Assembly: GCA_054601695.1 (NCBI GenBank) | Contig: BAAHQB010000159.1 | Coordinates: 390,118 to 454,117 of the forward strand | From: Amorphochlora amoebiformis | Lineage: Eukaryota; Cercozoa; Chlorarachniophyceae | DNA length: 64,000 nt | Reading direction: 5' to 3' | Shown here: piece after piece, positions 1 to 64,000 of the stretch | Layout: each line of letters begins with the position of its first letter | Position numbering within the stretch: the first letter of the stretch is position 1 | Translations under genes and position numbers: made by a program | Notes under the pieces: model-generated | Database searches by the model: none | The model's input: only the letters and a program-made list of their open reading frames with translations | Told to the model about the DNA's origin: nothing

Positions 1-52
1 ATGGTATTATAATATAAAAATCTGTATATATTAAAAACATTTATATTTTCAC

Positions 53-159
<107 letters not shown>

Positions 160-307
160 GATATGCATATATATATATATAGGTATAAATATATATATTT
201 CATATCTGTGTATATGTATATATATACATATATACACATATATAATGTATATATATAATATGTGTATGAATATTCATTACATACATAAATATAAAATTCA
301 TATACAG

Positions 308-2599
<2,292 letters not shown>

Positions 2600-3567
2600 T
2601 GCATCCGCATATGATAGGGCAATGACAGCGTAATCAATACAACTATGCCTCTATTAGCTAGGCTATTATTTTGGCATTGGAATTCGATTCTATGAATTTA
2701 TGAATTCAAGTTGTTTCATGCGAAAGATGTAATGTTGCTGTAAAAATACTTTCAAAAGATGTCTCTCTGTTCATATATATGAACATATATTTGCATGTGT
2801 GTATACGTAATATCATAGTATATCCAGAAAATTACTAGACTCTATGATAGACACCGTATCTAGATGCATATACTATAAACTATACTAGTATCTATCTAGA
2901 GTATACTAGGATAGACTAGATAGATTCCGTCACACTATTTAAGTGTCTACATTTAATAGTTTTGATCCGTGGATTGTGTCTACAGCTGCATATATTTCTA
3001 GTCACTTTGGAGCCATGATATACACACAAATAAAAATATACATATATCTAGATATGTCTTGGTGTTTTATATTATATTATTTTACACGATCGCGCGATCG
3101 AGTTACTGTAGTAATACATGTATGAGGCTCTCCTATCCTATACAACATATACTAGCTCTAGTAGCCACTCGCATAGAAATAGTTTTTGTAGTAGTATGTA
3201 GAGTATCGAGTATACCTAGTATATGCGTCAATTGATAAAATAAAAGTTCGTAACACTCGGCATGCTGAGGTCTGAGGGCGTCTATAGCTATATATATAGT
3301 ATCCGAAGCCTTCGAATTAAATTTCACGCAAGCCGTAATTTCTCCACAGCTAGACAGGCTGTGGATGTAACTTTACTCCTACTGCTGAAGCTTCAGCTTC
3401 AGATACATAACATCTCCTACAGTCGACACGGACACATGTAAATTTTGTCCACGTAGAAGGGTACAAGTGGACGTTTAAGACCGGTTGCAGGAGAGAGAAG
3501 CGCTAGCTCTAAGCCACGCCGTTGCGTGACCCAGCTAGCACTGGACTGAACTTAATTCATAGGGGAC
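2600..3567. other. Convergent intergenic region, CTAG-rich
   Basis: Lies between the stop codons of the ABC gene (+) and the next gene (-). It has little AT repeat. About 2830-2930 and the sequence up to 3230 are unusually rich in CTAG, TCTAGA and TATCTAG words. No coding signal or RNA gene was recognised. Confidence 0.6.
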
Positions 3568-5234
<1,667 letters not shown>

Positions 5235-5631
5235 GGATATGTCCGAAGCCTTTCAAACAAGGTGCGGCGCCAGCCCGTCGGGTCGGCCTCGTGCCTTTGA
5301 TATGACAGGACTGTTTGCAGTTGATTAAATGACTGTAGGTTGTCCCGGGAATGTCCCGAATTGCCTTAATAAACCCGATGGAGAGGGATCCCGTCACCCT
5401 ATACTGTCACACGTCAGGTGACTTCGACTGTCACTCAGTGCTGTCACATGTCAGAGACCGATGGCGATTGGGGTTAGCTGTACGCGATATACATACACAT
5501 TCCCGCGGGCATCTTTTGGTTATCGGGGGATTAAGAGGCTGGGGGTGATTTCAATTGTATGTGTGTGCACATTTTTTGCAAATGAAGACTGGGGAAGGGG
5601 GGGGGGGCTTAGAGGGGGCCGGGGAGGGAAG
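5235..5631. promoter_or_regulatory. Probable bidirectional promoter region between gene 2 (-) and EMG1 (+)
   Basis: 397 bases separate the two proposed start codons. The stretch is GC-richer than its surroundings, contains several TGTCAC words (5405-5455) and a G run at about 5596-5608. No TATA box or other core element could be assigned with confidence. Confidence 0.4.
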
Positions 5632-14285
<8,654 letters not shown>

Positions 14286-15336
14286 GTCAGTGTTTTAAAT
14301 CTGTATGCCGGGAGAGATAATGTTGATATGAATTTGAGTACTAGACTCATATGTGCATGCATGCAAGTGTGGTTTTATTATTAGTAGTTGTACTTATTTT
14401 TATGTACGTACGTACATACTATTTCTACGTACTTAGTCGCATATGCATGCGCACGTCTCTATGCTAGGCTATGGTATGTGCGTACATATTCGCCAGACTG
14501 TAAACGCTGTCACATACACATGTGGAAACATTCAAGTGGTACGCATAAATCTATATTGTATAACAATGTATGCATATATATATGGTGACATATCACTGAT
14601 AGTGTGCCGATGTACTCAAGGTGCAGAGATTGGCGTATTAAGGCCAGGTCCTACCCCGCAGTGATTTTTACCCAATACCAATCATTAGTGCATGATATTT
14701 TGTTCTTTGCACCAAGCTGCTGTAGTGCATACGATAACAATCGTGCTCAATGACGTCAGTACCGTATTCGTACGTATTCAACTCTACATATCGCGTACGT
14801 ACGTACATTGATTGCATTCACTGCACATGTAAATCACTTGTGATACGTACGGTTGAACGTATAATATTACATACGCATGTTACACCGTGATACGCATATC
14901 CAGCATGCGCATTACATAATATATTACACAGTTGTATTATGCATGACCACGGTATTGCACCATCTACTAGACCGTACGTATAAGCGTCTAGCGTATACAT
15001 GTACGTACTCATGTAAAGAAGTGAATCTAGCGAACACATAGCCCGTGAGTCCTCCGACGCATGACATGACATGTATCATGATACATGTGTAAAAAGTCAT
15101 AGTACATTTTATCACGATAAGTACGCTCGTATGCATACAATGAGCCATTGTACTGTGACATGCAGGCTTCAAGTTTATTCCCTAATAATGATGAAATCAA
15201 AGTCTAGAAAGAATACGTACGTACGTACGTACGTATGTAAGCTCATTCCGTCATGACTAGATGATCACATTTCAAAGCAAAGCATCAAGCTTCGATGATT
15301 GAAGTAATTGAGTGTTTTAAGACAGTATCGGAATTT
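14286..15336. other. Convergent intergenic region, rich in CGTACG/GTAC palindromes
   Basis: Separates the EMG1 stop from the last proposed exon of the fusion gene. It is almost free of (AT)n. It has many CGTACG, GTACGTAC and GCATGC words, including a GTAC tandem at about 15218-15238. Short frames through it show no family resemblance. I see no gene in it. Confidence 0.6.
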
Positions 15337-38757
<23,421 letters not shown>

Positions 38758-38908
38758 GTCAATAGTCGTATCACGGGCCGAATTAATAGAGTAGAATATG
38801 GCGGGACTTCACACAGCGTCTCACACCTGTCACACAAGCGAAGACAGCGCATGGCATGCGAGGTCCAGGAAACCAGCCTTCGGGACAGCAGCCGTCGCTA
38901 GGCGATCG
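38758..38908. promoter_or_regulatory. Bidirectional promoter between the fusion gene (-) and the rhomboid-like gene (+)
   Basis: 151 bases between the two start codons (only 40 if the upstream ATG at 38798 is used). GC-richer than the introns, with TCTCACACCTGTCACAC. No core element could be named with confidence. Confidence 0.45.
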
Positions 38909-40212
38909 ATGCTCGGAATGTTGGAATTCAATCCCGTACGTCTCAAAGACGATGATGTATCTCGCACTTGTAGCGCTGGTGAGGGTGAACGTATTATTCG
39001 ATCACGTTCCACGGTGATATTCTTCCAACAAAAAATAAAACTAACCTATCTTCCCACGTCCTGCATTCCAGATCCTCGGGTTGATCAGATCTCTTGCGTC
39101 CTGGATGCTCAACAAACCGATTGAGACCCTCCTCCACTTCGAGATCTGGCGTATTTTTACGAACATATTTGTTGGGGGTTCTCTCTTCGGGTCCCTGTTC
39201 GCCCTTTTATGGTCTGCTATCTCTACCTATATGATGTGCAGTGTAATTTGAACATTATGTTATTATCCAGGATCAACCAGAGCTGTCGCTTCCTGGAGAC
39301 GGAACTGGGGTTGTGACACCTGCATTATATGTCACTCGTTCGTAACCGGATGATTATATGTAAATCGTACCAAGATTGACATAATTGATGAAAGATATAT
39401 AACCGTGATATTCTTCCAGAGTTTTACACTCGTACACTTTCAAACTTCCAGGTCCATGTTTACCATCTACACCACAGTGTTCTCCTACATCGTCGGAAAC
39501 TTAATTTTCCTCCTCGTGTCCGGGCTGATTTTACTCATGCCGGGAACGCAATCGTTCATGGAGAAACAGAGAATGGGTGGCGTATGGCCTGTGCTCTGGG
39601 GGTAGTCACTCACGTAATGACGATCCTCATCTAGTCTGTTCAGGCCTAAAATCCAAATCCTAAGCCAAAACGTTTTGACGTACATGCTCTTCCACACGCA
39701 GGATTATGGCCGTCCGTTGCATGAATAACCCAGCTCCCACAACTCAGTTTTGCTGCCTGCCTTGTCAAGTCCCCACGAAATGGTGATCAACCACTGCTTG
39801 ACCAAATCTTAACCCACTTTCCGAGGGGTAGAATCGAGTTTTATATATTCCAATGCGCAGGTATCCTCTGTTGCTTGCAACACTTTTCCAGTTTATTTCG
39901 TTCAACTACTGGCAGTATGCCACGTTTTGCTCTCTGGCAGCAGGGTACACCCTCCTAACATTCTGTAAGTATAACAGCAACTAACATACAAACATATATC
40001 AGATATCTCCTTGGCTGGCCCCGATTGAACCTGCAACCTTCTGACGATAGACTACGCGAGGTGACTCGTGACCAAATCTTGAGTAGAATTTATTGCTTTT
40101 CAATGTCTAAAACAATCCTTTGCAACTGCAGAGCACAATAATATTAATATGTACACACATTATATGTGTATACACATACTCTAAATATACGCATGTAAAC
40201 ATATGTATATAT

Positions 40213-40261
<49 letters not shown>

Positions 40262-40285
40262 CATAGGTATATATGTATATATATA

Positions 40286-40316
<31 letters not shown>

Positions 40317-41000
40317 ACTGTACGTATCCACATGTACCGAAACCAACTATAACCCCAACCAACCTAATCCCAACCAACCCTAATCTCAACAAATGCTGTC
40401 CCCAACCAACCTTAACCAGTGGGAGACCGGTCGCTTTTCCTTCCTAGCTGCGAAGGAAACCTTTATCACTCTTGATCGAAGGTAAGGGCTCAGGTTTGGA
40501 ATTGGGTTTTAAGTGGGAATAATCGAGTGAGAAGAATTTTCGCAGAGCAGAAGTTTTTGTGTCAAAGCAAAAATATTTTCTGTTCCAAATACTCCGTTGA
40601 GCCTAAATGACCGTAAACCCCATACTGTACCCACCCAACCCAGCCCGGAAAGCTGGTCATCGAAATTCTAGCTTTCTCAATCGTTCACTCTCTCATATGT
40701 GAACTCTCTCTATCTATCTCCCCCTCTCTCTCACTCTGCTCCAAGGGGAGAGACAGGGTGGAGAAAGAGGGTATATAGAGCTTAAGTTTATCTGAAAATC
40801 ATGCAAAATCTTTCACTTGTATCAGAGGTGCGACCCCTGTCTGGAATCCTTTCACACGAGGCGGCGATAATGACGTGAGTCATCAATAATATTAATATTT
40901 GTTTCCTATGAATGTAGCCATTTCATATTATATGTAATATAATACAGAACTTCATCAATGATTACAATGTATGTATCTGATGAACATATATAGATATACA

Positions 41001-41031
<31 letters not shown>

Positions 41032-41439
41032 TAATACATACATACATACATATATATATATATGTGTGTGTGTGTGTAGATCCATATATATATATATATA
41101 TATATACATATATTTATATATATATATAGAGATATTACATATATCTATATATATTATATACTACATCTATAATATATAGATATAAATGTAGAATATATGC
41201 ATATCCATAAATATATATCAAATCTGCATAGATATATAGATATGTATACAATTATGCACAAATCAGAACAACGCTGGCGGAGGAGGAAGTGGTGGGAGGG
41301 GTGGTGGGAATGCATTTCGGTCGATGTTCCGGTCCGACGACTTTGATGCGGATGCAAAGGCTGCTGGTTCTAGGGGTTTTACTGCTTTTGGGGGTTCGAG
41401 CTTACATTATACTTCTTTCTTTCTGATGAGTGCATATGT

Positions 41440-41489
<50 letters not shown>

Positions 41490-41523
41490 GTATATATGTA
41501 TATGTGTGTGTGTGTGTATTCAT

Positions 41524-41565
<42 letters not shown>

Positions 41566-41776
41566 TATTATGTATACACATATGTGAATATATACTGGAT
41601 ATATATATATATATATGTATAATATATATATATACATATATATATTATATTATATATATATATATACATATCTGTACACATATACACATATGTGCATGTG
41701 TGTGTGTGTGTGCATGTGTATGTACATTTATCATACATATGTACTGGATATGTACTATTTGCGTATATAATATATG

Positions 41777-41807
<31 letters not shown>

Positions 41808-41859
41808 ATTCATACACGTGTTTCGTGTAAACATTTTGTATAAGTGTATATACACATAC

Positions 41860-41890
<31 letters not shown>

Positions 41891-42092
41891 TATACTCCAG
41901 GCACTGGACATGCTCTAGGTGGAGCAAGCGGAGGTTACCGGCAGGGGCGTGGGGAAGGAAGTGGTAGGGGGGGAAGCAGCGGGTACGAAGCTGTGGAGAT
42001 GCAGGTGCATATTTGTTGAAAACTTTGGTATACATGTATGTATGTATCTATTTGCAGGTATGTGTGGTATATGTATGTAGCAATTATCTCCA

Positions 42093-42159
<67 letters not shown>

Positions 42160-42294
42160 CATATTATTTTATATATATATATATTATATATATATATATA
42201 CATATATAGTGTTACATTATAGTACATATCTGTGCATAATGCTCCTTATACACGTATATGTGCATAATTCTCCTTATACACGTATATAATATAA

Positions 42295-42356
<62 letters not shown>

Positions 42357-42445
42357 TAATATATATATATATATATATAAACATATATATATATATATAT
42401 ATGTATTATGTTTATATTCATATATAAATGTTTTCATATATAAAA

Positions 42446-42514
<69 letters not shown>

Positions 42515-42599
42515 GTATATATACATATATACAATACATGTGCAGGAGTCGAGGCAAGTAAACGATAGAAATTCGGAGAAACGGTGGGGACAATAATTA

Positions 42600-42680
<81 letters not shown>

Positions 42681-42744
42681 ATATATTTATGTATTATATA
42701 TATATAGATACATATATATATATATATATATATAGGTATCTTAT

Positions 42745-42777
<33 letters not shown>

Positions 42778-42809
42778 GTATGTATATCTGAAGGTATATA
42801 TGTATATAT

Positions 42810-42907
<98 letters not shown>

Positions 42908-43016
42908 GTATTTATATATATATATATAATATATTATATCCTATATATCCCTATATATATAGGAGAGTTCTCGCTGAGCGCTTAGAACGCCGATTGCAAA
43001 AACAACAGCTTGAGGC

Positions 43017-43076
<60 letters not shown>

Positions 43077-43139
43077 TATATGTATATATATGTGTGTACA
43101 CATTTATTTATTTATACTTGAATTTTTTATTTACAATTT

Positions 43140-43170
<31 letters not shown>

Positions 43171-43191
43171 ATTTATGAATATTATGTACAT

Positions 43192-43222
<31 letters not shown>

Positions 43223-43527
43223 CTATTATATGAAATATATATATGCGGTTTCACATTATGAAATATTACATACACACTCATATTTTATGGATTTAAAATA
43301 AAAACGCAACTCTTAGACATCGAATCCCAGCACTGTAGAGCAGAGCGTTGCAGGACCTTTAACAGATCCTCGTGAGTCCATGCGGGAGGTATATATGTCA
43401 AATGTACCTTTGCATGATATATACACATATGTGTATGTCCATACGAGATATATATATATATATGTCATTGTACATAATTCTATAGAGCGCATGTACATAA
43501 TTTCATACTTCTACATGTGTGTTCGTA

Positions 43528-43559
<32 letters not shown>

Positions 43560-43732
43560 GTATTGATATATATTAATATATATATATATGTGTGTGTGTG
43601 TGCTGTGTTTTTGTGCCGTCCAACAAAAGGTCATTTCTCCATCAGGTGAACCTTATGAGTGAGGAGAAGGAGAAACAACATATGCCCAATGACGACATGG
43701 AGATTGGACTCATACCAGGACCACCGGAATAG
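38909..43732 (+). CDS. Rhomboid/Derlin-superfamily membrane protein, probably a pseudoprotease (12 exons)
   Basis: Exons 38909-38935, 39072-39235, 39452-39601, 39702-39782, 39861-39964, 40448-40481, 40826-40874, 41267-41393, 41901-42004, 42546-42583, 42963-43017 and 43646-43732 total 1020 nt, 339 residues plus TAG. The N-terminal 190 residues hold several hydrophobic helices. They include [19 protein letters not shown], whose WR dyad is typical of Derlins and rhomboid relatives, and [16 protein letters not shown]. The Gly-x-Ser and His of active rhomboids are not visible in the expected helices, so a non-proteolytic role (for instance ER membrane protein handling) fits best. The C-terminal half is cytosolic-looking: Gly-rich, with [18 protein letters not shown], then a basic coiled stretch [13 protein letters not shown]. 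The exact subfamily is open. An in-frame ATG at 38798 would add 37 residues. Confidence 0.85.
40068..40132 (+). repeat. Copy of the intron 4 acceptor region of the rhomboid-like gene
   Basis: GTGACCAAATCTTGAGTAGAAT..TTTTCAATG..CTGCAG repeats the layout of 39799-39860 (TTGACCAAATCTTAA..GTAGAAT..TTCCAATGCGCAG) that precedes exon 5. Confidence 0.65.
40326..40425 (+). repeat. Degenerate CCAACCCTAA array in rhomboid-gene intron 5
   Basis: About 100 bases of CCCAACCAACCCTAATC-type units, a decayed relative of the CCCTAA arrays. Confidence 0.65.
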
Positions 43733-44193
43733 TCTAAGAAATAGTTCGAGCGGCTCAGTTGAATGTCTTTAGTGTCTATAGTTGAGCCTATTTCAGGCTA
43801 CATACCGGTTCAAGGTTTTTACTAGTCCTAGTATTGGTAGCTGTGACTGTGTATGCAAATCGGAAATCGATCACACAAAATATTTTTTGCATCGTTGCTA
43901 TTTTTGCTAGGATAGTCAAGAGTCTCTAGAGTCTAGAGAGTAGTGGGCACTATCTCTAGTATCTTGTGATGATTAGTCTAGTTACAACTCAAACATTGCA
44001 TGCGTGATACTAGTGATAGCCCATATATATAATTAGTCATCTACCGCGCAACTTACGGTATAATCTCACTCCATGAGAATATAATAATATTCCAAGGTTA
44101 TTATTGACTTTCCAATTACGGCCGGCGAATAAATTGAAGCTACAGTAATTACTTACTTCGTGTGCACGTGATCATGCATAGCCGTTGCGCTAG
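43733..44193. other. Convergent intergenic region, CTAG-rich
   Basis: Lies between the stops of the rhomboid-like gene (+) and the RsmE-like gene (-). No AT microsatellite. CTAG words cluster at about 43905-43985 (CTCTAGAGTCTAGAG and neighbours). No gene seen. Confidence 0.6.
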
Positions 44194-56124
<11,931 letters not shown>

Positions 56125-56246
56125 CTTGGCGTCTATATCCTATTCAATTATATGAGTAGATGTAATATGTACATATATATATATATATATACATCAACAT
56201 ATATATATATATATATATATATGAATGTATGCATATTATACATACT

Positions 56247-56510
56247 TTACCAGGGGCGCCCCCACTCTTCTAAGATCTGTGTCACCTTACCTGGTCTGCA
56301 ATATAAATATAATTCCTATTCGTATATTTTCTATAGTACGTATGGTATATATATATATATATATATACATACACACACGCATATATATATATGTATATGT
56401 ATATATATATACATGTATGTATATGTATATATATATACATATATGTATATATATATATATATGTATATGTATTTTATACATACGTATAGTAATACAATAC
56501 ATACGTACCG

Positions 56511-56559
<49 letters not shown>

Positions 56560-56580
56560 CACACACACACACACAAACAA

Positions 56581-56619
<39 letters not shown>

Positions 56620-56642
56620 TTTTATATATATACATTGTTTAT

Positions 56643-56706
<64 letters not shown>

Positions 56707-56857
56707 GATAACATACGTCTATTCATATATATATATATATATATATATACATTTACATATAAATATATCTGTATACATATTTAGAAAAGTTTATGTAGAA
56801 TTATAATATACACATACATATGTATATATATATATATATATACATATATAATATATA

Positions 56858-56905
<48 letters not shown>

Positions 56906-56912
56906 ATTATTG

Positions 56913-56968
<56 letters not shown>

Positions 56969-57039
56969 TATATGTTATTATATCAAGTGATCACTGATTC
57001 GCAAACTTGGCCTTTGGTCCCGTCGTCATCCTGAACAGA

Positions 57040-57100
<61 letters not shown>

Positions 57101-57480
57101 TAACCCTAACCCAATCCTAACCCTAACCTTAGCCCTAACATGAACCTAACCCTAATTCCTTAGCCACCTCGAGTAGACTATGTCTCCGACTTTGAAGCCG
57201 ACGTCAACCCCCTTACCATCGCCCTTGATCTCAGCGTCGAGTCTCGCCGCAGTTTGCCTCACCAAGGGCGCAACCACCCCATCTGAGAAGAGTTCTTCTT
57301 AAGTTGGTGTTAAATATGCATTTGCGTATGTGTATGTATGTATGTATGTATGTGTATTTCTGTGCAACCGGCCCTTCTGAGAAGAATATTTATGTCATAC
57401 ATATATATATATATATACATATTTTATATATATATATATATATGTGTATATAATATTTATACATATATACATATACATAC

Positions 57481-57530
<50 letters not shown>

Positions 57531-57576
57531 CAACTATAATATATATATATTATATATATATATATATATTATATTT

Positions 57577-57672
<96 letters not shown>

Positions 57673-57694
57673 ATAGGTATATTTGATGGATTAC

Positions 57695-57752
<58 letters not shown>

Positions 57753-57874
57753 TAATTAACCTAATTGATGTCTCTTAATCGCGGTGGGTTGGCATTGGCC
57801 TTGCTTATCTTTCGCATCAACTGATTGCCAAATATATATATATATATATATTATGTATATATATATATATATGA

Positions 57875-57960
<86 letters not shown>

Positions 57961-58024
57961 ATATTCGACTACATATATATATATATATATATATGTATAT
58001 ATTATATAGATACATATATATATT

Positions 58025-58074
<50 letters not shown>

Positions 58075-58497
58075 TTACACATGAAAATATATTTTCATTT
58101 TTAGACATATATGGATGGTTGTGGCATAAATCAGCGAGGCAGGGCAGGAACTTGCTCACTGCCAAGAATCGAATACTTTGCGAACATAAAAAATTCTAAA
58201 CGGGATGAAATTTTTCCGCACATCTCATTATTCTATACTTCCCAGTAAAAGGAGCGATAACTCAGTGAAGAATGACCTGATACCTGTTTGGCACGCAAGT
58301 GATAGATACCGTTCATCCTTCTTTCATTTGAGTTCTATACGGCATCTCAGCCACCCGCCGGCCGCAGGAATAAAACATTTTTAGGCACCTCCTTCAACTT
58401 AAGTTGTCATCATGGAAATTGTCCCGGCGACGGCACATACGTACATATATATACATACTCTCACACACATGTACATATACATATATATTTATATATC

Positions 58498-58546
<49 letters not shown>

Positions 58547-58762
58547 ACATAAATGTGTTTTTGTGTATAAAATACGTTTGTAGCAGCTGTACACACGCAC
58601 AAAGGAACAGAAAATTGCCCGAACCTTCGAATCACTGTCGTAATCTCCCGATTTTTCTCTAAAACTTCGGAGAATGGAGGGGAGGAACATACCTTTCGAT
58701 CCTTTTCCTTGTAACTCCTTAGCCTTCTTCAGCTCTTCGAGCAGAAAGAGAATGAGGTTCAT
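56247..58762 (-). CDS. Small unknown protein with a KOW/SH3-like C terminus (5 exons)
   Basis: Exons 58762-58693, 57820-57761, 57282-57168, 57030-56995 and 56295-56247 give 330 nt, 109 residues plus TAA; all phases close. It begins with a helix-forming stretch [20 protein letters not shown], continues through a polar segment, and ends [34 protein letters not shown]. The GDIVYSR..G..A.F....GKV pattern resembles a small beta barrel of SH3/KOW/Tudor type. I do not recognise the family. The start is uncertain: the frame stays open upstream to about 58837, and further exons may lie there. It precedes the RsmE-like gene by 122 bases on the same strand. The intron between the third and fourth exons contains a CCCTAA array. 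Confidence 0.6.
57097..57160 (+). repeat. CCCTAA telomere-type array in the intron next to exon 57168-57282
   Basis: About 60 bases of CTAACCCTAACCC units with CCAATCC and CCTTAGC variants, joined directly to (AT)n on one side and to the exon border on the other. Confidence 0.85.
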
Positions 58763-60200
58763 GCTACCAACCTCCTCCCGCTTCTCGCGAGTCTTCGGAG
58801 CCCAATGTCTGGGCTCCGGAAATCCGCAACATAACAATATTGATATGTAATATATTTAAATGTAGATATCCGGTGCGCGCGTCCATTGTCCCGCCACAAT
58901 GCACTCTTCGACTGACTTGCACGTCAGAATGCACTTGTGTCTCATATATCATGGAGTTCTCGACAAGCGGGACACAGATTTGCGTCCGTCCGATATACGT
59001 TTGGCCATCCGGCAACAGGATGGAGATGTGGTCTACTACTAAAGTCTAAAGGTGACGTGTTGTGTTCCAGATAGGTGTGTTTTAAGCTGAAGAAGTGATA
59101 CGAAGGTGTATATACCTACTTGTGTGTATAATAACAAAAGTAATATGCGTGTGTATATTTTCCTGTACAAATATTGCACATTGGGTATACATTACATGAC
59201 CTAGCTGACCTAAAAAGGTCACGGATGTCATTGCCGGGATAGTGATATTGGATCAGCCATGATATAACCAACGGTGAACCAAAGACCGCCGCCATGGAAT
59301 TTGATGTAGATGGAAAGGAGAAAGCCGGGTATACGCAGTACCGCTCGATAGTTCATCGTTCGGGCTGCTATATAGCAATTAGAATGTATGTTTTCATAAT
59401 CATGTGTGTTTGCATATGCACAATTACTTACACTTAGGCAATCTCGACTCCGTCCAACGGACTTACTTAATCCACTAAGAACTCTCCAGGGGCCTTGAAG
59501 GTTAGGTTTTGATTGACGTTAGGGCAAGGTTTAGGAAAAGGGTTACATTGAGAAGGAAAGTTGGTAGAAACTGGGGGAGTGACTTCCATTTTAATGATCT
59601 AAGTGAGATTGTTTTATACATATATCTATGACATATCCTGAATGTATAATAGGTAATTTATGCACGTTGATTCAAACCATGGTAAACATTATGAAAACTC
59701 AGGAGACCTCTTTGAGATATTCTTGAACTAGTATCCATAATGACATGTTCCGTGAATGATGAATCAAGTTCATCAGATGTGTAATCTGTATTTAATCTAA
59801 TCCATATATTTTCCAATCAATCATAGTTAAGACCTTTTAATAGTTGATCTGGTTTTGCTGCAGCATAAGCTTTTGAGGTTCAAATGCTTGATGGATAACG
59901 CACGTATTTCAGGTGAACTGACACCGTCAACGCGCTCCCATTGTAATCTTCACCTAGGCTTCCTGCAAGGTGTTTCAACTTCTCCGGACAATCGAGTCAA
60001 TTCGTCTGTCAAATGTCAAATGTTACATTTCTATGTCTTTTTATCATCTAAGTCTGTCTTGAATTCTTGCACATCCCTGCCATTCGCCTCTCGTGCGTCC
60101 CTCTTGATCTCTCACACTCCCCCAATTCTCCCTTTGAACCCTCCTCCTGCCCTTTCTCGGCTGAACTGATGGAAGCCAATGATATTGGTTTGTAGTCGCC
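58763..60200. other. Divergent intergenic region between the small gene (-) and the secreted-protein gene (+)
   Basis: About 1.4 kb of unique sequence with almost no AT repeat. On the minus strand 58850-59035 a frame stays open (HISILLPDGQTYIGRTQ..VHCGGTMDARTG) and could be an upstream exon of either a longer version of the small gene or another gene. I could not join it in phase. Short plus-strand frames at 58840-59049 and 59855-60169 show no family features. Confidence 0.45.
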
Positions 60201-63160
<2,960 letters not shown>

Positions 63161-63161
63161 G

Positions 63162-63202
<41 letters not shown>

Positions 63203-63206
63203 CATA

Positions 63207-63363
<157 letters not shown>

Positions 63364-63405
63364 GCATAGATATTACCATATAAATATATATATTATATAT
63401 ATATA

Positions 63406-63508
<103 letters not shown>

Positions 63509-63539
63509 TATTGCTGAAAAGAAGATATAGCTCGGTGAA

Positions 63540-63876
63540 TACATATCGACGGAGTGTGAAACGATTTTATAGGTATATTAGATCGCTCTAGATTCTTAAG
63601 ATTGGTCAAGATTGCCCAATCTTCTACCTGGTACTAACCTGTACCTCCCGGTATTACCAGGTATACCCGTTAGTAAAAGGTTTCAGACTATTAGGTGAGA
63701 AGGCGTGGCATCACTCTATATCACGCTCCGACAACCTTCGCGAAGATTCTAGGATATTTTGTGCACACGTACTCACCACATTAACAATCTAACCGGCAGA
63801 ATCCAAAAAGACTAACTCAACGGGTCTAAACCAAATTGTTACCAGTGGTACTATACCGCTGCGCCAACAGTACATA
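63540..63876 (-). mobile_element. tRNA-like short interspersed element, best preserved copy
   Basis: The minus strand begins GTTGGCGCAGCGGTATAGT, a good polymerase III A box, followed about 34 bases later by TTTGGTTTAGACCCG, a weak B box. The body shares words with the elements at 22.2-22.7 and 30.6-30.9 kb, such as TACCGGGAGG/CTACCGGG and AGACTATTAGG-type segments. No coding capacity. Flanked by AT repeat on both sides. It lies antisense to the secreted-protein gene. Confidence 0.6.
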
Positions 63877-63899
63877 TATATATCAAAATATATATATAC

Positions 63900-63967
<68 letters not shown>

Positions 63968-64000
63968 ATGTATGTATGGTGTAAATCAGACTAGTCCCCA

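Noticed and set aside
59855-60169. 104-residue plus-strand open frame
   Set aside because: No family features, atypical composition, no splice context; it lies between two divergent genes.

Overview
This is a nuclear genome window from an intron-rich unicellular eukaryote (protist or alga). I cannot name the species. About two thirds of it is AT-rich simple repeat, mostly (AT)n. Nearly all long open frames made of alternating Ile/Tyr are translations of these repeats, not genes. The real genes are chains of very small exons (24-366 nt, mostly 35-90) sitting as islands in the AT repeats. I rebuilt them by hand from GT/AG borders, codon phase and family motifs. In five of the genes every exon length and phase closes to an intact frame, which is strong internal support.

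Layout: (1) 308-2599, + strand, last three exons of an ABC transporter. (2) 3568-5234, - strand, six-exon unknown protein with an SH3/Tudor-like segment. (3) 5632-14285, + strand, complete 11-exon EMG1/NEP1, the 18S rRNA pseudouridine N1-methyltransferase. (4) 38757-15337, - strand, a 33-exon, 23-kb gene that fuses a sugar nucleotidyltransferase to a glucuronokinase-like GHMP kinase. (5) 38909-43732, + strand, 12-exon rhomboid/Derlin-superfamily membrane protein without visible protease residues. (6) 56124-44194, - strand, 16-exon RsmE-type rRNA m3U methyltransferase. (7) 58762-56247, - strand, small unknown basic protein. (8) 60201 to beyond 63160, + strand, start of a secreted Thr/Pro-rich protein. 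Genes mostly alternate as head-to-head pairs (2/3, 4/5, 7/8) and tail-to-tail pairs (1/2, 3/4, 5/6).

The introns carry the unusual biology. They hold (AT)n that often forms the splice sites itself, TTAGGG/CCCTAA telomere-type arrays (seven loci, all intronic), GA/CT tracts, ATT repeats, a 0.5-kb poly-T/poly-A foldback, and a family of tRNA-like short interspersed elements. Many real exons also have a decayed second copy ('shadow exon') a few hundred bases away, in direct or occasionally inverted orientation. This suggests repeated local duplication through the AT tracts.

Functional themes are rRNA methylation (EMG1 and an RsmE-like enzyme, both of the SPOUT class), nucleotide-sugar supply (the fusion enzyme, probably acting on glucuronate or a related sugar), and membrane proteins (ABC transporter, rhomboid-like). 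No tRNA, rRNA, CRISPR or intact transposon gene was found.
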